From: Hondaea fermentalgiana
Lineage: Eukaryota > Sar > Bigyra > Thraustochytrida > Thraustochytriidae
Direction of reading: 5' to 3'
Assembly (NCBI GenBank): GCA_014084085.1
Contig: NPFB01000019.1
Location: 479,379 to 543,378 of the forward strand
Length of the DNA stretch: 64,000 nucleotides
In this document: positions 1 through 9,102 of the stretch, piece by piece
How the letters are laid out: each line of letters starts with the position of its first letter
Numbering within the stretch: position 1 is the first letter of the stretch
Position numbers and translations under genes: made by a program
Notes under the pieces: generated by a model
Seen by the model: the letters and a program-made list of their open reading frames with translations, nothing else
Database searches by the model: none
What the model was told of the DNA's origin: nothing

Positions 1-2026
1 TGCTCGCTATTGGAACTTTCGAAGTCGCCATCCACAGAATTATCGGCTGAGTCGTTAGAGAGGGCTGCGGCGAGAGTCGTTCGAAACCATACAAGCAGCT
101 GCGCCTTCCCAAAAGATGCCGTAAGTTGGCATGCGCCAGTGGAGCTGTCGTGGCGCGCAATAAGATGGAGAGCCTGGAGCCCCGTGTCTTGCACTTGTCG
201 ATTGCGGTGAGAAAGCATCATATCGAGCACGCGGGGAGCGTCTGTGCCCGAAGAGTATTCTTTACAGGCAATAAGCGACGTCGCGGCCAAAAGAGTCACG
301 CTACGAGACGTAATGAGCGCTACATCGTCGAGGCGAGCCAAGAGACGCCAGAGAGCGTGACAAGCCTTTTCAGCAGACTCGTGCGTGCGCGAGAGCACTG
401 CAACGGCATGTAAAGGGTCAAAGCGTCCTGTTTCGGGGTCAATGTCCTCCGTTTCCCAGATACACACAAGTGTTACGTCTGCGGCGGCGCGGCGGATCTC
501 GTCGTTATAGACTGCAGTATCGACGATTTTGCCGGCATCCACGCTCATATTCGCCTCGGACTCTTGAAAGAGAATGCTGCCAATGCGTGGAAGCATGTGC
601 GGTCCTTCGTTGCGACGGAAAGACGGCGCTCGAAGCAAAAGAAACTTGGCCGCCAATAGTGCAGCATATCGTCTGCCCCACAAAGTCGCTGTGCCCATAT
701 CGCGCAAAGTGTCAGAGACAGTTCCGCTACTGCCTTCAGCTGCGACGCCCTCGGCCTCAACAGACGGGCCGTCGGAATGGAGCTCGTTCTGTGAGAACAT
801 GTTGCAGAGCGTTTCGACGACCCGGCGGGAATGGTCCATTGCACTTTGTTGGGGAGCGGCACTAGCGGCGGCGAGCGCCAGCAAGCGAGCGCACGACTCA
901 CGAACGGGAGCCACTACGCTGTCTGCGGCGTAGTCGCCGAAGCGATCCATGCCAAGGACACAAAGACAGCGCACAGCGATATCCTCGAGACAAGGCGCCG
1001 GCCAAGTCGTGCGCGACGTCATAAAGGCGCTCAAAGCAGCCGCAGATCCATGACGGGCCTCCCAGCGATGGCTGAGGAGATTTTGCGCAAGAACAAGCCA
1101 CACGCTGGCCATCTGATAGGCAGCAGAGTCCCCCCGAAAAAAGGATTCGCTGACGAGGTGCTCGAGGTCCTGCTCAAAGCTGTCTGTCGCGGTAGCCTCA
1201 TTGGTGCGCGCAGCTTTGACGCGGTCCTGCGCGAGCTCGCGTGCGCTGCGTTTACGAGATGAGGTAGTGCCGGTCGAAGTCGAGGCGGCACTATCCTTGG
1301 ATTTGAGCTCGAACTTGACACTTGGCGCAGGCTTGGCCGCGCGAGAGTCGTTCGAGGAAGAAGAGGCGATGAGCGTCGACACATGTGGTCGTTGAGGAAG
1401 AGATTTGCGCGAAGCTACTTCGGCCGAGTCGGGTGCAAGGTCATTCTCATCGAGAATGTCGTCTTCAGCAGCCCCGACGCCAGGGGGATTGAAAGCGGCC
1501 AGACGGAGATTGCGCAGGACGGCTGCCCGTTGGCGTTGTAAGTCTCTCTCTCCCTCGTCGTCCACGTCTTGATCGTCATTTGGCTCTTGACGGCGTCGCT
1601 TCGTCGCACGGGAAAGTAGCGGCTGTGCATTGGCAAAAATGTGATCGAGGTCGACCCGCGCGAATGAAAGTGGAGTTGCGCGAGCCTGCACGCATCGCAT
1701 GACATTTGCGCGCGCGACATCATCGTCTAGCGCGTGCGCGAGGGCCGCCTCGAGCGTCGCCGCTGCTGCAAGCCTCGCATCCCACGCGAGGCTGCCGACG
1801 CAGACCGCGCTCGATTCTGCCAGGACCCAGGCCGTTTGCGCGCGGGCATTCCCGTGCTCGTCTTCAGCGGAGGCAGCGAGGCTCTCGCCGACTTCTGCGC
1901 CGAGCTGCTCGGCTGCGCTCTGCCGCGCGACAGCGCTCCTCGCTGCGCCGCGCCAAGGCGTGCGTGCGCGAGGAAGCGGTCGGTGTTGGTCTCGCTCGTC
2001 AGCCGCGTCTCGCGTCCCGAGTTCAT
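1..2026 (-). CDS. MOT1: TBP-associated ATPase Mot1/BTAF1, N-terminal part (runs off the left edge)
   Basis: Mot1/BTAF1 is a Swi2/Snf2 ATPase that strips TBP from DNA; only its N-terminal HEAT-repeat region lies here, about 650 codons open to base 1. Seen when the minus strand is translated: an AAEQLG..WDARLAAAATLEA segment near 1916-1740, matching the first HEAT repeat (human AAAQQLG..WDTRIAAGQAVEA); an acidic ILDENDLAP stretch; then WEARHGSA and the diagnostic MDRFGDYAADSVVAPVRE, close to human LDRFGDFVSDEVVAPVRE. The ATPase domain lies beyond the window. The start is uncertain. The conserved frame meets an in-frame TGA upstream with no ATG between, whereas a second frame with ATG at 2026 supplies a DRFLAHARLG segment resembling the human start. 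A one-base indel or tiny intron near 1915-1950 is therefore likely. Divergent from the SET gene at 2205. Confidence 0.85.
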
Positions 2027-2204
2027 GCCAAGCTCACGCCGCCCCGAGCGGGCTGCGCGCGGCCGGGCGCCTGAACGTACCATGGAGGAGCCGCGCGAGC
2101 CGGCGCCAGGCGCCGCGCCGCGCGGGCCGCTCGCTCATGCGGAGGCGGCCTCGTCGCGCACGTCGCGGACAGTTGGTTGTCTAGGGCGATCGATCTTGCT
2201 CAGT
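2027..2204. promoter_or_regulatory. Short divergent promoter region between Mot1 and the SET gene
   Basis: About 180 bp separates the likely Mot1 start (minus, 2026) from the first SET-gene ATG (plus, 2205). The two genes are transcribed away from each other, so a shared bidirectional promoter is inferred. No TATA-like box is evident in this GC-rich stretch. Confidence 0.35.
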
Positions 2205-3170
2205 ATGGCGAAGTATGGCTTCTGCGACCGCTTCTTCGGCGTGCAGCAGCAGACCCCGAAGCACGGCAGCGCGACGCTCGCGAGCCGCGAGCACGGCCGG
2301 ATGCGGGCGGTCGCGTGGTGGCCGCTGCTGCTGCGGTGGCTGCTGGCGCAGGACGCCGACGTGGCCTCGCCGGAGCTCTGGGAGCCGCGGGTCGTGCCGA
2401 CGTCGACGTGCAGCGAGCGGCTGCACGGCGAAGGCCTCGAGGACGACGCCGTGGAGGCGTCGGCCGGCGTGGGCCTCTTTGCCACGAGCTCCATGGACCG
2501 TGGAGAAAGGCTCTTTGAGCTGCCGCCAAATGTCTTTGTCAAGGGCGATCAGTGGGAGCTGGCGGAGTGGCTTGTCCGCGAGAATGTGACCTTGGAGGTC
2601 ATGCGTGTGCGAGCCGAGGTCTGTGCTGCGCGGCCCGAAGACTGCGCGGCCATGGGAGAGCTCGAGGAGGACGACATTCTTGAGGCGGAAACGTGGCAGC
2701 CATATGTCGACAGTCTTCCACAGGACCGCTCGCGATTACCATTGGGCAACGTTTTCCTTCAGGCGCTCTTTAGCGAGAATTCGCGCGAGCGCACAACAGA
2801 AGCCAGCGAGCTCGCGGTCCGCGAGGCGGTCGAGTACATTCCGGACTGGATCAAAGAGGTCCCAGAGGGCGTCGAGCGATGGCTTTACGCCAATGCCCTT
2901 GTTGCAAGTCGACTGCACAAGGTTTGGTACCGCGATGCGTTCGGAGATTGGGAAATGACAACTGCCCTAGTTCCGCTGGCGGACCTGCTCAACGCCCCAG
3001 CGCCCGGCGAGGCAGCAAACGTTGCATGCGAGACCAGCCGTCGAAATGGCTACTTTTTATGTACGACCACGACGCATGTGTCAGCTGGCACGCAGCTACT
3101 CGTTCATTATGGTGATCCAAATGCTACGGCTGAGAGCCTTGTAGATACCTTTGGGATCCTCGTAGGATAA
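2205..3170 (+). CDS. SETD3/SETD4/LSMT-type SET-domain protein with N-terminal secretory leader
   Basis: SET proteins of the Rubisco-LSMT/SETD3/SETD4 class methylate lysine or histidine on non-histone proteins. Seen: VGLFATSSMDRGERLF (the G-hFA opening of the split SET domain), a helical middle, then ALVPLADLLN and LLVHYGDPNATAE..DTFGIL, which parallel the family's hPhxDLhNH and hxxxYG..N..hh..YGF blocks. The His of the family NH pair is Ala here and the second Tyr is Phe, so catalysis may be altered. Two starts fit: ATG 2205 (321 aa), or ATG 2301, which begins MRAVAWWPLLLRWLLAQ, a good signal peptide (289 aa). I favour 2301 as the functional start but give the longer span. The reading frame stays open upstream to 1734, but that part overlaps the Mot1 5' end and looks non-coding. 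Confidence 0.7.
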   Translation: MAKYGFCDRFFGVQQQTPKHGSATLASREHGRMRAVAWWPLLLRWLLAQDADVASPELWEPRVVPTSTCSERLHGEGLEDDAVEASAGVGLFATSSMDRGERLFELPPNVFVKGDQWELAEWLVRENVTLEVMRVRAEVCAARPEDCAAMGELEEDDILEAETWQPYVDSLPQDRSRLPLGNVFLQALFSENSRERTTEASELAVREAVEYIPDWIKEVPEGVERWLYANALVASRLHKVWYRDAFGDWEMTTALVPLADLLNAPAPGEAANVACETSRRNGYFLCTTTTHVSAGTQLLVHYGDPNATAESLVDTFGILVG

Positions 3171-3618
3171 TTTTTTATTGTATTGAATTTATTTCGTGGG
3201 GCGCTTTATGTGTATCTCCTACTGGTTCAAGTCAGCGGTCGGTTGTTTTGCGTCTCGTCATTGAGAGTTTCTTTCTGACGACCTTTCTTATTTTAGTCTC
3301 CCTCACCGATGGTTTGACTCCACGTATTGCTTGCTTGGTCAGTCGAAAGTACCACTCTCGCTCATGGTTGGCCACAGGTTTCGACGCAATCATTCGATCG
3401 ATCGATCGATCGATCGACCAGATCAGCCAGCCAGCCCGTCCGCTTCTGTGCGATGCCGAACACAAAGGAAGAACTCTCCTTGCCCTGCTTTCTTCTTCAG
3501 ATCTGGTCGAAGCGAGGACGAGAACTTGAAGCAAGTCTCGAGCTCGGACGCAGACTCTCGGACCTGGACACGCAGACGCGCAGACGCGAGCAGCGAAGCA
3601 GCGAAGCAGCGAGAGAGG
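3171..3618. other. Intergenic/5' leader with CGAT microsatellite
   Basis: No convincing gene. An AT-richer stretch follows the SET gene stop (probable 3' UTR). Then comes the likely promoter and 5' leader of the BI-1 gene, containing a CGAT tetranucleotide run at about 3394-3418 and repeated gcagcgaag units just before the ATG at 3619. Confidence 0.6.
3394..3418. repeat. (CGAT)n microsatellite
   Basis: About six tandem CGAT units, self-complementary, in the leader of the BI-1 gene. CGAT units also flank genes elsewhere in the window (about 12280-12300 and 36915-36935, each next to a gene start). Confidence 0.9.
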
Positions 3619-4518
3619 ATGAGCGGCGTGGGCGCGCGGCGCGAGGTGGACGACCTGGAGGCCAACAAGCCGCTGCGCGGCGGCGGCGGCGGCTGGGGTG
3701 GGCGGCATGAGGATGACAGGGACGGCTTCGTCCCGACAGCCGAGCCCGTCGGTGGCACGGGGTACTCTACGGGCTACGCGACGGCTCCGCTGGGCGGGGG
3801 CGCAGGAGGTATGGCGGGCAATGAAGACGTGCGATTTGCCGAAGCCATTGACGCGTACGACGTGGCGGTGAGGCACGGATTCGTTCGCAAAGTCTTTGGG
3901 ATCCTTTTCGTGCAGCTCGCCGTGACCTTTGGCTGGACACTCTTTTGCTCGCTGCACGCGGGTGCACGGCAATACATGCAGCAGAACAGCGGCGTCCCAG
4001 CTACGCTTGGTCTTGTGCTTCCGCTGGGATCGCTGCTGGGCCTTATGTGCTGTGGCGATGGTGGCAGGCGGTACCCACTCAATTACATCTTGCTGTCGGT
4101 CCTCACTGTTGGCGAAAGTCTCCTCCTCGGTCTCGTGGCCGCCACGACTGAAGCCGAAACGGTGGCCATGGCTGTTGGTACTACAGTGGCGGTTGTAGGC
4201 ATGCTGGGTCTGTTTGCGACGCAAACAAAGTATGATTTTACCGGCGCTGGGCCCTACCTGTCGATGGCGTTGTGGGTCATGGTGTTGTACGCGCTGATTG
4301 GAGGTCTCTTCGGACTTGGCGGTGGTCGCGTTTATGCAATCTTTGGCACTCTTCTCTTTTCTGCCTATCTCATTTACGATGTTCAGCTCATTGTCGGTGG
4401 CAAACACACAAAGTTCGCCTTTGGCGTGGATGACTACGTGCTCGCAAGCATTTCCGTGTACCTGGATGTCATCAACATTTTTCTCTACATTTTGGAGTTG
4501 ATGAACGATCGCAATTGA
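3619..4518 (+). CDS. BAX inhibitor-1/TMBIM (Lifeguard-type) membrane protein
   Basis: TMBIM proteins are seven-helix membrane proteins of ER, Golgi or lysosome that leak Ca2+ and suppress cell death. Seen: 299 aa from ATG 3619 (the first ATG giving a family-sized protein; the open frame extends to 3331 but that part is leader-like). A Gly-rich cytosolic N-terminus of about 75 residues precedes the conserved RHGFVRKVFGILFVQLAVTF first helix. Six further hydrophobic helices follow. The C-terminal signature is present: LLFSAYLIYDVQLIVGG, then VDDYVLASISVYLDVINIF, including the two Asp residues thought to form the pH sensor. The Gly-rich tail plus these motifs fit the Lifeguard/RECS1 branch better than BI-1 itself. 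Single exon. Confidence 0.9.
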   Translation: MSGVGARREVDDLEANKPLRGGGGGWGGRHEDDRDGFVPTAEPVGGTGYSTGYATAPLGGGAGGMAGNEDVRFAEAIDAYDVAVRHGFVRKVFGILFVQLAVTFGWTLFCSLHAGARQYMQQNSGVPATLGLVLPLGSLLGLMCCGDGGRRYPLNYILLSVLTVGESLLLGLVAATTEAETVAMAVGTTVAVVGMLGLFATQTKYDFTGAGPYLSMALWVMVLYALIGGLFGLGGGRVYAIFGTLLFSAYLIYDVQLIVGGKHTKFAFGVDDYVLASISVYLDVINIFLYILELMNDRN

Positions 4519-4924
4519 CTTTCAGAAGATTCACACAGAAGGAATGGGTGATGGGAAAAGCTTCGCGCATTCTAAAATTAACGAGAGCATCATTGACATG
4601 ACAACAATTGCGTGTTGTTGTTAATCATTTTTCTTTTTGGTAGGGTATTGTTTTCGCTCCCGTTGTGTCACTTTGTGTCTTCCTTCCGTAGGAATGGCAA
4701 TCCTGTGCCTTTCTTTATTCACGCTGCGCGTGAGCAATCGCTCATCACGATCGCTCCTCCAACAAAAGAAAAGAGTATGTAGTATACCAAAGGCTACTCT
4801 CTACCTAGACCTACTTCTACACACTCAAGAGGCGAGAACAGCGCGCAATGGAAAACAGCCAAAAAGTTTGAATTATGAACGAGATGGGAGAGAAATGGAT
4901 TGTATATGATCAGAAAGAGAGGAC
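4519..4924. other. Convergent intergenic region
   Basis: A 406-bp AT-richer spacer between the stops of the BI-1 gene (plus) and the gelsolin gene (minus). It presumably holds both 3' UTRs and polyadenylation signals. No gene seen. Confidence 0.7.
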
Positions 4925-6127
4925 TTAGTACTCGACCATGTTGCCGAAGATGAGGTCGACCTTGTCCTGGTTCTTGGCCTGGAGGATGCGGGTGACCGGG
5001 ATGTGCTTGTTGAGGCCCTCATCGGCAATGTACTTGTCGGCGAACTTCATGCACTTGGACTTCTCCTCGCGGGAAGCGCCAGTGCCCACCCAGACCCAGA
5101 TGCCAACGTTGGCGTGGACAAGGAAGACATCGGACGAGTCGAGCATGTCCCACTTGACCTTGCCCTCGTGCTCCTTGGTCATCTTGACCGCGCCGGACTG
5201 GTCCGAGATGCGGTAGAGCTTGATCGAGTCGACGTCGAGGGCCTCGTCCTTGCCGGCCTCGTCCTCGGAAAGGAGGAACGGATCGTCGGCGGGGCGAACG
5301 TCATCCTCGGAGCCGCCAAGGATCGTCCAGAACTCGTCGTCGACGACGTTGACCTTGCGGGCCTTGCCGTTGCGCGAGGCGACGACGTTGCTCTGGAGGT
5401 TGGCGCCCTTGCTCTTCTCGAAGGCGTTGGCCTCGGCGCCGACCCAGAGGTAGATCTTGAGGCCGGCGTCGAGCACAAAGACGTCGCCGTGGTTCATGTT
5501 CGAGGCTGCCACGGGGATCTGGAAAGCGCGGGTGGTGCGCTTGGTGCGGCGGATCATGAGCAGACGGGGCTCGTACTCCTCGGGCTTGACCGCGCGGAAG
5601 CCAGAGGGGTGGCCACCCTTGAGGTACATGATCTCCTTGAAGTAGGACTGGAAGAGGCGGCTCTCGGAGCCCTGGGTCTCGCGGTGCTGGATAGGGCCGT
5701 CGTCGAGGAGGTCGTCGATCTCGACGGTCTTGTAAGCGGCGACACCGATCTCATCCTGGGACGAGTCGTTACCGAGCCAGAAGTGGACATCCCAGGCGAG
5801 CTTATCGGTGAGCTTTCCGTTCTCGTCCTTGACGCGGTAGGTGTTCAGGGCGATGTACGAGTCGCCGGTGAAGAATTGGCCGTAGTCGGCAGGGGCGACG
5901 CGGGCGATGCCAAAGTCCGGGGTGTCGTTCGCGGTGCGCTTGTTCTCGACGCGCCAGACCTCGAGGCCGACCTTGCTGCCGGCGTTCTTGAGAGCCGGGT
6001 CGGAGGCGGCGGCGTTCTTGCGAAGGTCGCGGTTCTCCTTGCTGCCGATGCCGGCAATGTTCGAGTCCTCGAGCGAGGCCTGGCCAACGTCGCCGTTCTC
6101 ATCGCGTCCGAACTCGTCGACGGTCAT
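4925..6127 (-). CDS. Gelsolin-family actin-severing/capping protein (three-domain, severin/CapG-like)
   Basis: Gelsolin-family proteins sever, cap and nucleate actin filaments under Ca2+ control. Seen: 400 aa, about the size of the three-domain members severin, fragmin and CapG. Domain 1 (about 50-160) has VWRVEN..FFTGDSYIALNTY and the diagnostic DVHFWLGNDSSQDEIGVAAYKTVEIDD. It is followed by HRETQGSESRLFQSYF, matching the family HREVQGxES..F..YF. Domain 2 (about 195-270) contains GDVFVLDAGLKIYLWVGAEAN. Domain 3 (about 305-395) contains SSDVFLVHANVGIWVWVGTGAS. Strong codon bias suggests high expression. The ATG at 6127 has a short leader and no hydrophobic signal, so a cytosolic form is expected. 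Confidence 0.93.
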   Translation of the reverse strand: MTVDEFGRDENGDVGQASLEDSNIAGIGSKENRDLRKNAAASDPALKNAGSKVGLEVWRVENKRTANDTPDFGIARVAPADYGQFFTGDSYIALNTYRVKDENGKLTDKLAWDVHFWLGNDSSQDEIGVAAYKTVEIDDLLDDGPIQHRETQGSESRLFQSYFKEIMYLKGGHPSGFRAVKPEEYEPRLLMIRRTKRTTRAFQIPVAASNMNHGDVFVLDAGLKIYLWVGAEANAFEKSKGANLQSNVVASRNGKARKVNVVDDEFWTILGGSEDDVRPADDPFLLSEDEAGKDEALDVDSIKLYRISDQSGAVKMTKEHEGKVKWDMLDSSDVFLVHANVGIWVWVGTGASREEKSKCMKFADKYIADEGLNKHIPVTRILQAKNQDKVDLIFGNMVEY

Positions 6128-6688
6128 CTTGCTTGCTTGCTTCGTCTGCGTGCGTGCGTACGTACGTGCGTGCTAGCTTGCTGTTTGTGTTTGATGCGGA
6201 TCGACAGCTGTCTGTCAGTCTTCAACTCCAATCAGGGTTTGCTTTGCTTTGCTTTTGTTTTGCCTCGCTCGATGCGCCCACTCCTCCTACCCCCTCCCCT
6301 CTCCTTCCCTCATCCCCGCCCAGTCCACTTGGCACGCGGCCTCGCAAGAACCAGCGCAGAAGTGCGCGCGTGCACAACAAAGCCAGCGAAGCCTCTGCCC
6401 CACGACGTGCGCGCGCGTGCATCCACTGCTGCTTCTCCTTGCGCATCTTCCTGTCTGTCATTCATTCAGAAACACCTCGGCCCTGCACGCGCGCGTGCAT
6501 ATACATACATGGCAAGCTCGACCTGCTCTGCTCTGCTCTGCTCTGCACTTCAAGATGCACAAAAGCCTTCCCTCCCTCCCTCCCTCCCTGCTATCCCCCG
6601 CCCAAGGCGGACAGCGCCGGCTCGCGCTCCCTCGCTCGCGATGGACGAGCACGGACGAGCTAGCCGGGCTTTCTTTCTCCTCTCCCCT

Positions 6689-6901
6689 CTATCCGCGAGC
6701 ACACGGCCTGGACTCGCGTTTCTGGTGCACGAGGTGCGCGTTCTCCAGGTGCAGCAGCGGCGTCTTCTCCAGCTCCATCCCCATCGCGAGCGCGTGCAGG
6801 CCCAGCGCGAACAGCACTTTTCGCACGCGGCTCTCGCGGACCGCGTGCGAGCGAGCGAGCGGGCGGACGGGCGGGCGGGCGATGGGCAAGCAAGCGGGCA
6901 A
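6689..6901 (-). CDS. Doubtful small reading frame, possibly a terminal exon
   Basis: A short open frame on the minus strand. Its last 45 codons encode RVRKVLFALGLHALAMG followed by MELEKTPLLHLENAH and then a stop. The composition is more protein-like than the low-complexity DNA around it: a basic start, a hydrophobic segment, then an amphipathic tail. Just upstream on the same strand a CCAG/GTACGTACG splice-donor-like sequence lies near 6950, so this could be the last exon of a small membrane-protein gene. I found no clean acceptor or start codon and do not recognise the protein. Confidence 0.15.
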   Translation of the reverse strand: MPACLPIARPPVRPLARSHAVRESRVRKVLFALGLHALAMGMELEKTPLLHLENAHLVHQKRESRPCARG

Positions 6902-8726
6902 TGGTGCGGGCGGGCGAGGCCTCGAGGACGGCGTCGCGAGCGTACGTACCTGGCGGCGGTGATTGCAATTCGGATTTGCGAAAGTGCTTTTGCGCGCCCC
7001 GGCCGGCCAACCGCGCAGACTCGCGCCCTGCCCCCTCCAGCCCCCTCCCTCCAGCCTCCCTTTCTCCCCCCGTCGGCCTCCCCACAGCCCTCCCCCGGAG
7101 ACCGGCCGCCGCGCCCCGCACCGGCCGGCGGTTCTACCGCTGCGGTATGCAGCTTCCGCCGCAGCCGCTCGCGCGAAGAGCCGACGTCCTCCTACCAGGG
7201 GCGTAGCTGTGGCTCTCCTCTACCACTGCGCCCTGCGTCGCGCACGCGTCTCGTATATCGACGTACCTTCGCCTAGTGTGCGATTCCTTTACCCCCACTG
7301 GCGCCAAGACCCGCTTAGTGAAAGGGGGTGTGCGCGCCGGTCGGGGGGGCCATGGGACACTCCCCCGCTCGAGGGGGACTCTTCGCCCGCGTCCTGAGCG
7401 CGCGGCGCCCAGTGACACGCTGGACAGTGCCGCGCGCGCCAGGATATCCTCGATTACTCGTAAGATCATCCAAACTTGGCCATCGCCGCGGCGGCCGTCG
7501 CGGCCCATTCTGCCGCCGCTCCGCTCCTCCGCTGCGGTCGCCCTGGCTGCTGCCATGCCATGCCGTGCCATGGCTGCTGCAGCTGCTGCTGGCCGCCGCG
7601 GCACGGCGCGGCAGCCCGGCCCGCGTCCATCCTCACGGGCAGAGAGGCAGCTGCCACTGCCGGATTTGGTTTGCGAGAGTTGAGAGTGTGTGTTCGCGTG
7701 TGTGCGGCCAGCCAGCTGTATGTATTGCATAGTACGGCACGTGCAGCGCGTGCACGTGCCGGCCGTGCTGCACGCGCTGCAGTGCACCTGGCTGGTGTCG
7801 CTGTCGCTGTCGCTGTCGCTGTCGTGCGGCTGCCCGTCGCATCGCTGCCGCTCCGCCGCCTCTGCCGCCACCACCTGCATTCCCTCGCTCGCCCGCTCGC
7901 TCTCTCCGTCCCTCTCCTCGAGCGCTGGCGGCGGAAGGTATGCACGGAGGAAGCGCGGCCTGTGGCCCTAACGGGCGCGCTGCACTCGCCATGGTCACTG
8001 CCTTGCTCGCCTTCTTTCTTCTCGGCGTGCCTGCCTGCCTGCCTGCCAGCGAGGTGAGGTGGCCCACCCGGTCATTACCGAGCCCCTCCACCTGGACCTG
8101 CGCTCGTCAGCGTGTGGCGTCACGTCGGATTTCCGATCGATCCTCGCTCGCTCATTCGCTTGCTCACTTGCTTGCCTGCTCGGCCAAGGGGGAAAAACAT
8201 GCGGTCGCGGCACGGCTCGCTTCCGCGCCTCCACGTGCTACTATGTGAGGTTCATTTTGGTTACCGACCACTAGGCCTTACACTACAATAACTCGCCTTC
8301 GAGCATCATGACGACGACGACGACAACGACAACGACAACCTGGCTGCCATGATACTCGAGGCTGCTGCAGCAAGTCAGCCAGCCAGCCAGCTATACCCTA
8401 GCTAGCTGTCGCGGCCTGTCAAGACGGACGAGCCCGTTCACGAGGCGAGGACTCCGACTCGGAGGGAGCCCCCTCCGCCTTCAAGTTGGGCCACCTGCCG
8501 CGAGAGAGCCGAGACGAGCCAGCGGGAGCGTTCTTGCACGCAGGCACGCACGTGGGCCGGTGAGCACGCGCCCAAGATTGTTTGGCAAGTGGCCGGGATG
8601 GCCGGGGTGGCTGGTTTGGAGTTTGTGTAAGATTCCGGCCGCGGGTTATCCATCCTGCGTGCAGGGCGTGGGCTCGTGGTCATGCATGGCCAGTTCGCTG
8701 CGCTGCTTGGAGCGAGGAAGATAGAC

Positions 8727-8728
<2 letters not shown>

Positions 8729-8765
<37 letters not shown>
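8729..8765. repeat. (AG)n dinucleotide microsatellite
   Basis: About 18 uninterrupted AG units in the gene-poor region upstream of the Prp16 3' end. Confidence 0.95.
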
Positions 8766-8770
<5 letters not shown>

Positions 8771-9102
8771 TGGTTGGACGAGTAGAAAGCGAAGAATGAG
8801 TAGTAGTAATAACAAGATAGTCACGACGGCGAGTAGCCGGTGGTGGTGACTGCGATCATGACCCGTCATTCGTAAATGAGCTGCGGCAGCAACAGCAACA
8901 GACGGCAGTGCTCGCGTCACAGATAATAACGGCGGGAACATAACGAGCGCATACCTTCATTTCCGAGCTCGCCGCAGGATCACGATCTGCAGAACTTGGA
9001 CACGGACGCGGCGCTGGAAAAAATCGCGAATCTTCCGAATTTACAGCAGACAGTCAGGCAGCTTGTACGGACTACACTACTACAGTCAAGCGTCCCCCTT
9101 TT

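Larger units (their letters stand above)
6128..9102. other. 3-kb gene-poor, low-complexity region
   Basis: No reading frame here has recognisable domains or the codon style of the neighbouring genes. The DNA is GC-rich with clustered simple repeats: TGCG/TACG runs near 6145-6175, CCCT runs near 6565-6590, a TCGCTG run near 7797-7825, GCCT near 8030-8050, GAC/AAC triplets near 8308-8340 and a long AG run at 8729-8765. The gelsolin promoter is presumably at the left end and the Prp16 3' UTR at the right. One short candidate frame is listed separately at 6689-6901. Confidence 0.6.

Noticed and set aside
1734..2204. Upstream extension of the SET protein (157 codons)
   Set aside because: It lies opposite conserved Mot1 N-terminal coding sequence and is Arg/Ala-rich noise.
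5003..7276. 757-codon plus-strand open frame opposite the gelsolin gene
   Set aside because: Its first 370 codons are the exact antisense of a clear gelsolin with strong third-position GC bias, which removes stops from the opposite strand. The remainder is low-complexity intergenic DNA.
7134..8091. Several 100-250-codon frames on both strands
   Set aside because: They overlap in all frames, are rich in Arg/Ala/Pro/Ser from GC-rich repeats, and have no domain or consistent codon use.
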